Assembly: GCF_943912825.1 (NCBI RefSeq)
Contig: NZ_CALTUX010000025.1
Coordinates: 1-29,193 of the forward strand
Direction of reading: 5' to 3'
DNA length: 29,193 nucleotides
From: an uncultured Anaerococcus sp.
Lineage (GTDB): Bacteria; Bacillota; Clostridia; Tissierellales; Peptoniphilaceae
Shown here: positions 22,127 to 29,193 of the stretch, one piece after another
How positions within the stretch are numbered: position 1 is the stretch's first letter
How the letters are laid out: every line of letters starts with the position of its first letter
The notes under the pieces: model-generated
The model's input: the letters and a program-made list of their open reading frames with translations, nothing else
Told to the model about the DNA's origin: nothing
Databases searched by the model: none
Made by a program: the position numbers and the translations under genes

Positions 22127-23392
22127 TTATAAGTTAAGATCTATTTCATAAGTCCTCTTGGCCTTTTTAAATAAAAATTCACCACATCTTACACTGGCTA
22201 GGCACTCTGCCCTATTTCTTATGGCTTCATAAGGGCTATCTGCGTCTAGAACTATAAAATTGGCTGGCTTTCCAAGATCTAATCCATAAGTTTCTTCTAA
22301 ATTCATGGCCTTGGCCCCATTTATGGTTACAAGGTCCAAATTTTTGTCAAAATCTTCTTCCTTCATGAGCTGGGCCATGTGGATGCCATTATCTAGGATA
22401 TTCATGAGGTTGCCATTGCCTGCTGGATACCATAAATCGACTATGGAATCTTGGGCAAAGCATACATTTATATCATTATCTACAAATTCACGCACCCTGG
22501 TAAGGCCCCTGCGTTTAGGATAGGTGTCAAGTCTAGCTTGAAGGTAGGCGTTTTCTGTAGGGAGGGCTACGAAATTCATCTTTGACTTCCTAAAAAGCCC
22601 CATCATCCTAAAGGCATAGGCATTGTCAGCTGACCCAAAGGAGCAGGTGTGGCTGGCAGTGACCCTTTTTCCTATATTATGGATTAGGGCTTCTGCATTT
22701 AAAGTTTCTACAAAACGTGCCATTGGGTCGTCTGTTTCATCGCAGTGTACATCGACAAGCTTGTCATATTCTAGGGCAAGCCTTACTATTTCCTTGATGG
22801 ATTTTTCGCCAAGCTCACGGGACCATTCGTTGTGAGGAATGCCTCCAACCACATCAGCTCCTAGCTTTAGGGCTTCTTCGACTAAGTCCCTACCAGTTTT
22901 GCCAGCTTCCTTATAGGAATACATGCCATTTTGAGGAAATGCTACGACTTGGATGGTAATCTTATCTTTAAGTTCGTCCCTGACTTCAAGGGCTGCTCTT
23001 ATTCCGGTAAGATTTGGGTCTGTACAATCAGTTTGGGCACGGATATACTGGGTGCCGTGGCTGGCGCACTCTAGAACAGCCGCCCTTATCCTTTCCTTCA
23101 TTTCTTCCTTGGTCGTGCCTTTTTTGAAATCATTCCAAATATCAATGGCCTCAAAAAGAGTACCAGACTCGTTTTTAGCCTTGTCAGTTCTTCCCACCAT
23201 ATAATAATCCAGGTGGAGGTGGCTATCGACATAAGGTGGAATTATAAGAGATCCTTCAAGGTCAATGATTTGGTCAGCATCTCCTAAGTCCTTGCCAAAG
23301 TCTGTAAAAACTCCATCTTCCACAAGGATTTCGCTAGCATCCTCATGATTATAAATTACTGCATTTATAAATTTCTTTTTCAATTTCATCAC
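22127..23392 (-). CDS. Cytosine deaminase-like amidohydrolase
   Basis: A 421-aa metal-dependent hydrolase of the CodA branch of the amidohydrolase superfamily. It carries the HxH metal motif in VDSHLHLD (His58, His60), then VDVHCDETDD, SHTCSFG and FAQDSIVDLWYPAGNGN. The last resembles the CodA segment with the catalytic Asp before a DPWYP-like stretch. Members deaminate cytosine, isocytosine or related rings, or hydrolyse imide rings; the substrate within this group is uncertain. No codB permease is adjacent. The gene is monocistronic. The ORF begins MMKLKKK, and either of the two Met codons is possible. Confidence 0.82.
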   Translation of the reverse strand: MMKLKKKFINAVIYNHEDASEILVEDGVFTDFGKDLGDADQIIDLEGSLIIPPYVDSHLHLDYYMVGRTDKAKNESGTLFEAIDIWNDFKKGTTKEEMKERIRAAVLECASHGTQYIRAQTDCTDPNLTGIRAALEVRDELKDKITIQVVAFPQNGMYSYKEAGKTGRDLVEEALKLGADVVGGIPHNEWSRELGEKSIKEIVRLALEYDKLVDVHCDETDDPMARFVETLNAEALIHNIGKRVTASHTCSFGSADNAYAFRMMGLFRKSKMNFVALPTENAYLQARLDTYPKRRGLTRVREFVDNDINVCFAQDSIVDLWYPAGNGNLMNILDNGIHMAQLMKEEDFDKNLDLVTINGAKAMNLEETYGLDLGKPANFIVLDADSPYEAIRNRAECLASVRCGEFLFKKAKRTYEIDLNL

Positions 23393-23415
23393 CCCAATTA
23401 AAAGTATTTACATAT

Positions 23416-23424
23416 ATTATATCA
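23416..23424 (-). promoter_or_regulatory. Extended -10 promoter of the amidohydrolase gene
   Basis: On the minus strand TGATATAAT (23424-23416) is a perfect extended -10 element, 24 bases before the start codon. The -35 lies in the hydA terminator hairpin and is poor, as extended -10 promoters allow. Confidence 0.45.
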
Positions 23425-23447
23425 CAAAAGAGCGAGCCTATGCTCGC
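23425..23447 (-). terminator. Terminator of the hydrogenase operon
   Basis: On the minus strand the stem GCGAGC/GCTCGC (23447-23442 with 23437-23432, ATAG loop) is followed by TCTTTTG. It starts 8 bases after the hydA stop codon. Confidence 0.65.
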
Positions 23448-23454
23448 CCCTTTT

Positions 23455-25196
23455 TTAGTATTTTGGCCTAGCCTTATAAGAAGTGTGTAAAAGTTTGTGG
23501 GCCTTTTCTGATTCTGGCCTTTCAAGGAATTCTTGGTAAAGGATTTTGATAGATGGGTTTTCGTGGGACTTTCTTAGGGTCTTTTTCCTATCGATTCCAT
23601 AAAGGCCCTCGGCTCGTTTTTTGATAATACTTAGGTCACCCTTGTGGAAAGGCTGGCCGCCGCCTGCTACACACCCACCAGGGCAAGCCATAACTTCGAT
23701 GGCATGGATATTTTCCTCGCCGCTTCTTATCTTTTCTAGAAGCCTTCTGGTATTGCCCAGACCGCTTACTACCGCTATGTTAAGCACTTTTTCTCCGATT
23801 TTTACAGTAGCCTTCTTGCTTCCCCTAAGACCTCTGAGGTCTTTAAATTCGACTTCTTCGAGAGGCTGTCCGGTGAGGGTGTCGGCAGCAGTTCTTAGGG
23901 CTGCTTCAATTACACCGCCGCTTGCCCAAAGATGGTACCGGCCCCTGTTGATTCTCCCAAAGGATTATCAAAGTCGTCCTCATCGAGATTTACAAGGTCG
24001 ATTCCGCTTTCTTTTATCATTCCAGCAAGTTCTCTTGTACTTATAACTATGTCAACATCAGAAAGGCCCTCGTTATAAAGCTCATCTCTCTTGGCTTCAT
24101 ATTTTTTGGCTATACATGGCATAACTGAGACAACTGTCATGTTTTCAGGCCTTATGCCGACCTTCTTAGCATAGTAGGATTTGGCAATGGCCCCAAACAT
24201 TTCGTGCGGACTCTTGCAGGATGAAGGGATGTCGATTAGGTCTGAAAATTGGCTTTCCATGAAATTTACCCAGCCTGGACAGCAGGAGGTAAGGATTGGA
24301 AGCTTGCCATGACCATGAAGCCTTTCGACAAGCTCGTTAGCTTCTTCCATTATGGTTAAGTCTGCTGCGAAATTTGTATCAAAGACCTTGTCAAAGCCTA
24401 GTTTTCTGAGGGCTGTGACCATTTTTCCTGTCATAGGTCTTCCGGGTTCTTCTCCAAATTCTTCACCAAGAGCCACCCTAACAGCTGGAGCTACCTGGAC
24501 AATGACCATCTTCTCATCATCCTTCTTATGTAAAAGCTTCCAGACATCAGCTACATTTGACTTTTCTGTAAGGGCACCTGTCGGGCAGACTGCTAGGCAC
24601 TGGCCGCAGAAGGTGCAGGTTGTCTCAAACATTGGCCTGTTAAAGGCAGAGCCCACATGGGTCTTAAAGCCACGACCGATTTCTGCAAGGGCGCCCACAG
24701 TTTGGACCTCGTTGCACATGGTTTCGCAGCGCTTGCAAAGGATGCACTTGTTTGGGTCCCTGACTAGGGAATAGGAAGAGCTATCTATTGGTAAGTCTTT
24801 TTTCTCGCCTGGATATTTTATCTCCCTAATATTTAAGTCGCTTGCAAGCTTTTGGAGCTGGCAATTGAGGTTTTTGGCACATTTTAGACAGTCATTTGGA
24901 TGGTCAGAAAGTAAAAGCTCGACAATTACCCTCCTAGCCCTGACAACTCTGCTTGAATCTGTAGAAATCTCCATCCCGTCCTTGGCAAAGGTCGCACAGG
25001 AAGGGACTAGCTTACCTTTTTTCAAATCTTCCACCAAACACACCCTGCATGAGGCGATTTTATTTACAAAATTCACCCCGGATAAATCCATGTGGCAAAG
25101 GGTAGGAATCTTTATATTTAGCCTTCTAGCGGCCTCTAAGATGGTAGTTTTTTCTCTGACTTCTATTTCTTTATTATTTATTAAAATCTTTGGCAT
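23455..25196 (-). pseudogene. hydA: [FeFe] hydrogenase catalytic subunit HydA, split by a frameshift
   Basis: Makes or uses H2 at the H-cluster and is the catalytic subunit of a trimeric, probably electron-bifurcating hydrogenase. From the N-terminus: a [2Fe-2S] domain (Cys34, 50, 53, 67), a His-Cys3 cluster (His99, Cys103, 106, 112) and two [4Fe-4S] clusters (Cys151-161 and Cys194-204). H-cluster motifs follow: TSCCPGW (303-309) and MPCIAKKYE (from 359). The frame then breaks after TIFG (424) and stops at 23910. Adding one base to the GGG run at 23925-23927 restores ASGGVIEAALR and leads into the third motif ACPGGCVAGGGQP and the normal C-terminus. The restored protein is about 580 aa. Without the shift the protein lacks the third motif and cannot hold an H-cluster. 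The loss lies in a G run, so an assembly error is as likely as a true mutation. Confidence 0.88.
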
Positions 25197-25204
25197 ATTT
25201 CCTC

Positions 25205-26782
25205 CTATCCTAGGCTAATGGCTGAAACTGGACAGTTGGCCATGCAAGTTCCGCACTTGATGCAGGCATCCTGGTTGATTATATGCTTGGCCTTTTTCTC
25301 TCCACTAATAGCTTCTACAGGACAAGATCTAGCGCACTTGCCACAACCGATGCACTTATCTGTGATCTGGTATTTTAAAAGGTCCTTGCACCTGCCAGCA
25401 GGGCAAGTTTTATCGCCTGTAACATGGGCAAGGTATTCATCGTAGAAATAGTGGAGGGTAGATAAGACTGGATTTGGACTGGCTTGGCCAAGGCCACAAA
25501 GGCTTGCATCAGAGATGATTTCTGATAATTCCTTAAGCTTATCTAGGGTTTCGACACTTGCCTTGCCAGATGTGACTAAATCAAGCATTTCAAGGAGTCT
25601 CTTATTGCCTATTCTGCAAGGAGTACACTTGCCACAAGATTCATCACAAGAAAATTCTAGGAAGAACCTTGCCACATCGACCATGCAGTCGGTCTCATCC
25701 ATTACAACCATGCCACCAGAGCCCATAATTGAGCCGATAGCCTTGAGGGATTCAAAGTCACAAGCCGTATCAAAAAGCCTTTTTGGGATGCAGCCGCCAG
25801 ATGGTCCACCGGTTTGGACAGCCTTAGCCTCCCTGTCATCAGTGATTCCACATCCTATGTCATAGACAATGGTCCTAATAGGAGTGCCCATGGCTACTTC
25901 CACAAGGCCAGAATTTTTAACCTTGCCTGAGAGAGCAAAGACCTTAGTGCCTGGAGATTTTTCTGTCCCGTAGGCTCTGAAATAATCAGGCCCCCTTAGG
26001 ATGATTTGGGCCACATTGGCCAGGGTTTCGACGTTATTGATTACAGTTGGCTTTCCCCAAAGGCCCCTGACTGTTGTCCTATATTCCTTATTTCTAGGCT
26101 GGCCACGCTTGCCTTCGATTGATTCCATAAGGGCAGTACCCTCACCACAAACAAAGGCCCCAGCTCCAAGCCTTAGCTCTATATCAAAGGAAAAATCAGA
26201 TCCCATTATATTATCTCCCAAGAGATTTAAGTCCTTGGCAGCCTTGATGGCTATATCTAGAGATTTGACAGCCTTTGGATATTCGGCCCTAACATAGATA
26301 AATCCCTTATTTGCCCCCACGGCGTAGCCGGCTATGGCCATAGCCTCAAGGACGGAGTGGGGGTCATATTCAAGGACAGACCTGTCCATAAAGGCACCAG
26401 GATCGCCCTCATCGGCATTGCATATTATGTACTTGGTAGGATTATCTTGCCTAAAGGCTGTATCCCACTTGCGACCTGCCGGAAAACCAGCACCACCACG
26501 GCCCCTAAGGCCAGAATCTGTAAGGACCTGGATAATTTCTGCCCTATCCATTTCAAAAAGTGCCTTGGCAAGGGCGAAATAGCCATCACGGCCTATGTAT
26601 TCTTCTATATCGGCAGGGTCGATAATGCCACAGTTTCTAAGGACAAGCCTTACTTGATTTTTGTAAAAATCTCCCTTAAGCCTTATATCTTCGCCATCTA
26701 TCTCATAAGAGTTATCATCTTTTATCCTGGAAATGAGCTTGGCAAAGCCCTTCTCCTTTATTTTATTAAGGTCAACTTTCAT
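25205..26782 (-). CDS. hydB: NADH-oxidising flavoprotein subunit of the trimeric hydrogenase (NuoF/HydB/HndC type)
   Basis: A 525-aa subunit that binds FMN and NAD(H) and passes electrons to ferredoxin and HydA. It has the FMN/NADH region GRGGAGFPAGRKW near residue 95, ADEGDPGAFMDRS, and an SLBB region. The cluster motif CGKCTPCRIGNKRL follows, and then two C-terminal [4Fe-4S] motifs (CIGCGKCARSCP and CIKCGTCMANCP). The added ferredoxin domain marks hydrogenase-type NuoF rather than complex I. It lacks the N-terminal thioredoxin-like [2Fe-2S] domain of the longer HydB proteins and resembles the shorter HndC form in length. The start overlaps hydC by 11 bases. Confidence 0.92.
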   Translation of the reverse strand: MKVDLNKIKEKGFAKLISRIKDDNSYEIDGEDIRLKGDFYKNQVRLVLRNCGIIDPADIEEYIGRDGYFALAKALFEMDRAEIIQVLTDSGLRGRGGAGFPAGRKWDTAFRQDNPTKYIICNADEGDPGAFMDRSVLEYDPHSVLEAMAIAGYAVGANKGFIYVRAEYPKAVKSLDIAIKAAKDLNLLGDNIMGSDFSFDIELRLGAGAFVCGEGTALMESIEGKRGQPRNKEYRTTVRGLWGKPTVINNVETLANVAQIILRGPDYFRAYGTEKSPGTKVFALSGKVKNSGLVEVAMGTPIRTIVYDIGCGITDDREAKAVQTGGPSGGCIPKRLFDTACDFESLKAIGSIMGSGGMVVMDETDCMVDVARFFLEFSCDESCGKCTPCRIGNKRLLEMLDLVTSGKASVETLDKLKELSEIISDASLCGLGQASPNPVLSTLHYFYDEYLAHVTGDKTCPAGRCKDLLKYQITDKCIGCGKCARSCPVEAISGEKKAKHIINQDACIKCGTCMANCPVSAISLG

Positions 26783-27278
26783 AAACTTCCCCCAAGGTCT
26801 CTTTAATTATCTCATCTGCCATAGATGGGTCAGCTTGACTGATAATTTTGTCATTATCGATGCTTACCACAGGTGCCTTGCCGCATTCTCCAATGCATCT
26901 GGCCTCCACAAGCGAAATCTTGCCATCAGCTGTAGTCTCGCCCACGTCTACGCCAAGCTTTTTGGAAAGTTCAGATAGAATTTTATCAGAACCCTTGACA
27001 TAGCAGGCAGTGCCAAGGCATACACAAATCTCATGGTCTCCCTTAGGGATTAGAGAAAACTGGGAATAGAAGGTGGCAACCCCGTAAATTTCTGAGGAAT
27101 GGACACCCATTCTAAGGGCCATCATATCAACGATTTCTTCAGGTATGTAGGTAAAAAGTTCCTGAGCCTTTTGAAGGATTGGCATAATAGCGCCCTTCCT
27201 GTCCTTGTTATGATCTAAAAAGGCCAAAAACTCATCAAGCTTTTCCTGATCTTTTTTCAAACAAAATCCCATAGACAA
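26772..27278 (-). CDS. hydC: Thioredoxin-like [2Fe-2S] subunit (NuoE/HydC/HndA type)
   Basis: A 168-aa electron-transfer subunit, first gene of the hydrogenase operon. The C-terminal half is a thioredoxin-like [2Fe-2S] domain with CLGTACYVKG and CIGECGKAP supplying the four Cys ligands. The N-terminal half is the usual helical NuoE segment, including IMPILQKAQELFTYIPEE. Length is normal. AAAGGAG precedes the ATG, and it overlaps hydB by 11 bases. Together with hydB and hydA it forms the NADH/ferredoxin bifurcating hydrogenase of fermenters that disposes of reducing power as H2. No hydEFG maturation genes lie in the window, so they must be elsewhere if the enzyme works. Confidence 0.92.
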   Translation of the reverse strand: MSMGFCLKKDQEKLDEFLAFLDHNKDRKGAIMPILQKAQELFTYIPEEIVDMMALRMGVHSSEIYGVATFYSQFSLIPKGDHEICVCLGTACYVKGSDKILSELSKKLGVDVGETTADGKISLVEARCIGECGKAPVVSIDNDKIISQADPSMADEIIKETLGEVYES

Positions 27279-27304
27279 ACTCCTTTCATCGTATTCTTAA
27301 TTTC

Positions 27305-27333
27305 ATTGTATCATATTAAAAGTCTTATGAAAA
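27305..27333 (-). promoter_or_regulatory. Candidate promoter of the hydCBA operon
   Basis: On the minus strand TTTTCA (27333-27328) lies 17 bases from TACAAT (27310-27305), 26 bases before the hydC start. Confidence 0.4.
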
Positions 27334-27431
27334 CTATTTCATTATATATTATTTTAATCACTAGGATTGTTATTATAATAGAATCTTAGAATACATAGAT
27401 AAATAAATAACGATTTCATAAAAGACAAAGA

Positions 27432-27456
27432 AAAAGCAGGATAACTCCTGCTTTTA
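27432..27456. terminator. Hairpin terminator in the hydC-aminopeptidase gap
   Basis: A perfect 10-bp stem AAAAGCAGGA/TCCTGCTTTT (27432-27441 with 27446-27455) has a TAAC loop. On minus the T run continues, so it may end the aminopeptidase transcript about 300 bases after its stop codon. Confidence 0.65.
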
Positions 27457-27484
27457 TTATAATCCAATGTTTAGGACCTACAAT

Positions 27485-27529
27485 CCCTTGTCTCGAGCGA
27501 TAAACCCCTTGTCTCGAGCGAAGTCGAGA
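27485..27529. repeat. Direct repeat ending in the CTCGAGCG palindrome
   Basis: CCCTTGTCTCGAGCGA occurs at 27485-27500 and again at 27506-27521. The second copy continues into the hairpin TCTCGA-GCGAAG-TCGAGA (27512-27529). That hairpin differs by one loop base from the one at 8184-8201 in structured repeat copy B. Confidence 0.6.
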
Positions 27530-27662
27530 GACCTATTACGAATACTAAAATTCTAAAACATCTTACTTACGACATTTTTGCTTATGCGAAGGCTCTATAA
27601 AAATTTTCTTGGATTTAAGCGGTTCTTTGTTTCTTGCTTGGTCTAATAGATTCCTCCGCTCG

Positions 27663-27710
27663 CTTCGCTCGGTCGAAAAAAGGGGTGTGGTACTTCGTTC
27701 GGTCGAAAAA
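27663..27710. repeat. Short direct repeat
   Basis: CTTCGCTCGGTCGAAAAA (27663-27680) and CTTCGTTCGGTCGAAAAA (27693-27710) differ at one base and are 30 bases apart. They look like fragments of dispersed palindromic repeats. Confidence 0.55.
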
Positions 27711-27754
27711 TGGTTTTTAGTTTATTTTTATAAAGTTATTTACTCTCTATATCC

Positions 27755-28984
27755 TTAAGCAAAATTACCATCCACAAAGATTGGGTATTCTACTCCATCC
27801 TTGTAGCCTTTTATTTCTAAATCACTTGTTCCTACCATGAAGTCTTCGTGGATTAGGGAATCATTTAGGCCGGCGCTTTTTACCTCATCATCGGCTAATT
27901 CTGTTCCACCTTTTACGCAGGTAGGGTAGGCCTTGCCTAGGGCGAAGTGGCAGGAGGCGTTTTCGTCAAAGAGGGTGTTGTAAAATAGGATATTTGAGTT
28001 AGAAATTGGGCTATCATAAGGCACTAGGGCGATTTCACCCAGGTATTTTGAGCCCTCATCAGAATCTAACATCTTAGCTAGGGTATCCTTGCCCTCCTTG
28101 GCATCAAAATCAATAACCTTGCCATCTTTGAAGGTAAATTCAAAGTTATTTATTACTACGCCGTTATAAACAAGAGGTTTAGATGCAACAAGTCTGCCGT
28201 CTACGCCGTCATATTGTGGGGCGGTGAAGACTTCTTCTGTAGGCATATTTGGTATGAAGGCATCTCCCTTGGCATTGGTTGATCCTGCACTCATCCAGAT
28301 ATGGTCTTTTGGTAATTTAACCTTAAGGTCTGTGCCATTGGCTGACTTATAGGTCACATAGTCAAATTGGTGACTATTTAAAAATTCTGCCTTTTCATTT
28401 AAGGTAGCGATGTGATTTTCCCAATTAGCCTTAGTTTCTTCCCAAGAATCAGCTACTCTAGATACATCAAGGATAACATCCCATAGCCTATTTACAGCAT
28501 CTTCTCCCTTAAGGTCAGCAAAGACCTTTTCTGCCCATTTGACAGATGGAACAGAGATAACAAGCCAAGATACGATGTCATTCATGGTGTATTTAACAAA
28601 GTCCTTCATCTTTAGGGAACGTGATCTGATAGCCTCAGAAATTTTTGCCTCATCAAGGCCGGCCAAGAGGTCTGGGTCTTCAGATACTATGGAAATCCTA
28701 TTTGACTTCTTCTCAGCTATTTGGTAGCGGCTCTTTTCAACCACCCAGTCAGGCACTTCGTTAAGAGTCTCCTGGCTCTCATATTCGTAGGAAAGCCTAG
28801 TAAGGGTATCATCAATCCAATTTATAGAAACCTTTCGAGCCCCCTTTTCATAAGCAGCCTTAGTCATAAGACGGGCAAGTTCAGGCGCTTCCACAGGGCT
28901 AGTAATTAAAACGTCCTCGCCCTCTTGTACATTAACACCAAACTCAACAGCAAGCCTGGCAAAATTTTCAATTCTTTTATTCAT
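27755..28984 (-). CDS. M29-family aminopeptidase (PepS/AmpS type)
   Basis: A 409-aa cytosolic metallo-aminopeptidase that removes N-terminal residues from peptides. Family-typical segments are EEVFTAPQYDGVDGRL (a metal-ligand Glu region), LGEIALVPYDSPISNSN, FYNTLFDENASCHFALG (metal-binding His and Glu) and LNDSLIHEDFMVGTSDLEI near the C-terminus (His and Asp ligands). Length matches the family (about 410). A ribosome site (AGGAG) lies 7 bases before the ATG, and a perfect TATAAT lies further upstream. It is monocistronic. The role fits an asaccharolytic or peptide-fermenting lifestyle. Confidence 0.93.
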   Translation of the reverse strand: MNKRIENFARLAVEFGVNVQEGEDVLITSPVEAPELARLMTKAAYEKGARKVSINWIDDTLTRLSYEYESQETLNEVPDWVVEKSRYQIAEKKSNRISIVSEDPDLLAGLDEAKISEAIRSRSLKMKDFVKYTMNDIVSWLVISVPSVKWAEKVFADLKGEDAVNRLWDVILDVSRVADSWEETKANWENHIATLNEKAEFLNSHQFDYVTYKSANGTDLKVKLPKDHIWMSAGSTNAKGDAFIPNMPTEEVFTAPQYDGVDGRLVASKPLVYNGVVINNFEFTFKDGKVIDFDAKEGKDTLAKMLDSDEGSKYLGEIALVPYDSPISNSNILFYNTLFDENASCHFALGKAYPTCVKGGTELADDEVKSAGLNDSLIHEDFMVGTSDLEIKGYKDGVEYPIFVDGNFA

Positions 28985-29014
28985 AATCTTCTCCTAACAT
29001 ATTAATCTAATCTG

Positions 29015-29020
29015 ATTATA
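29015..29020 (-). promoter_or_regulatory. -10 element of the aminopeptidase promoter
   Basis: A perfect TATAAT on the minus strand lies 31 bases before the start codon. No convincing -35 is visible at 16-18 bases. Confidence 0.35.
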
Positions 29021-29193
29021 CCTTATCTAATATGGATATGGGATTCCCCAAGCCAAAGCTCAAAGCCCGCCCACCCATCTCGAATTAAAGTAAATAATAT
29101 AGTATAATATAATAGTTATCATCATCCCTTTAGCATGGAAGACCAGCTATTAAATGTCAAGAAAAAATCAAAAAATAATTAATCTTGTAATTT

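Larger units (their letters stand above)
27334..27754. other. Intergenic region with short repeats, no gene seen
   Basis: About 420 bases between hydC and the aminopeptidase gene. They contain a 10-bp hairpin terminator (27432-27455) and two families of short repeats (27485-27529 and 27663-27710). No open frame with a ribosome site stands out. Confidence 0.6.

Noticed and set aside
23455..23787. The 110-codon C-terminal hydrogenase frame as an independent small gene
   Set aside because: It begins in mid-domain, carries only the third H-cluster motif and joins hydA exactly once one base is restored.
27485..27710. Possible CRISPR array
   Set aside because: Each repeat family has only two copies, the spacings are short and unequal, and no cas genes are in the window.
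29136..29183. Short plus-strand ORF of 15 codons near the right edge
   Set aside because: It has no convincing ribosome site, is Lys/Asn-rich low complexity and ends at TAA; nothing distinguishes it from chance.

Overview
The window reads as a chromosomal segment of a low-GC, strictly anaerobic Gram-positive. The evidence is A/T-rich codons, AGGAGG-type ribosome sites, rubrerythrin, an electron-bifurcating [FeFe] hydrogenase, and a CoA-transferase typical of amino-acid or short-chain-acid fermenters. The gene set suits the Peptoniphilaceae (Anaerococcus-like), but no rRNA or other taxonomic marker is present, so this placement is an inference.

Layout. 1-3270: a compact RiPP (ribosomally made, modified peptide) locus. 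It has a 33-residue Cys/Thr-rich precursor, a radical SAM/SPASM maturase and an ABC exporter, closed by two tandem terminators. 3375-5604: a two-gene operon of an alpha/beta hydrolase and an acetyl-CoA hydrolase/transferase family enzyme, ending in a terminator shared with pgi (minus strand, 5644-6915). 6916-7871: an intergenic region with Fur/PerR-like boxes and a strong promoter in front of rubrerythrin. 7872-8449: a gene-free stretch of hairpins with two diverged copies of a structured repeat. 8450-9172: nagB. 9291-16353 (minus): a tightly coupled six-gene operon of two exporter-fold ABC half-transporters, an ECF S component, EcfT, a double-ATPase EcfA and an AraC regulator. Its promoter is overlapped by a Fur-like box, so it is probably a siderophore or metal-chelate uptake locus. 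16832-17839 (minus): a two-TM K+ channel with RCK domains. 17935-19181 (plus): a small membrane protein and a kdgT-type permease that carries a frameshift. 19218-20759 (minus): an AbgT-family transporter. 21019-21894 (plus): a LytTR regulator with its DUF3021 membrane partner, preceded by tandem LytTR-type repeats. 22127-23392 (minus): a cytosine-deaminase-like amidohydrolase. 23455-27278 (minus): hydC-hydB-hydA of a trimeric hydrogenase, with hydA frameshifted inside the H-cluster domain. 27279-27754: short palindromic repeats. 27755-28984 (minus): an M29 aminopeptidase.

Most notable are the RiPP locus, the Fur-controlled chelate-uptake operon, the covarying structured repeat after rubrerythrin, and the LytTR operator. 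Two single-base frameshifts in otherwise intact genes (kdgT, hydA) may be assembly errors and should be checked first.
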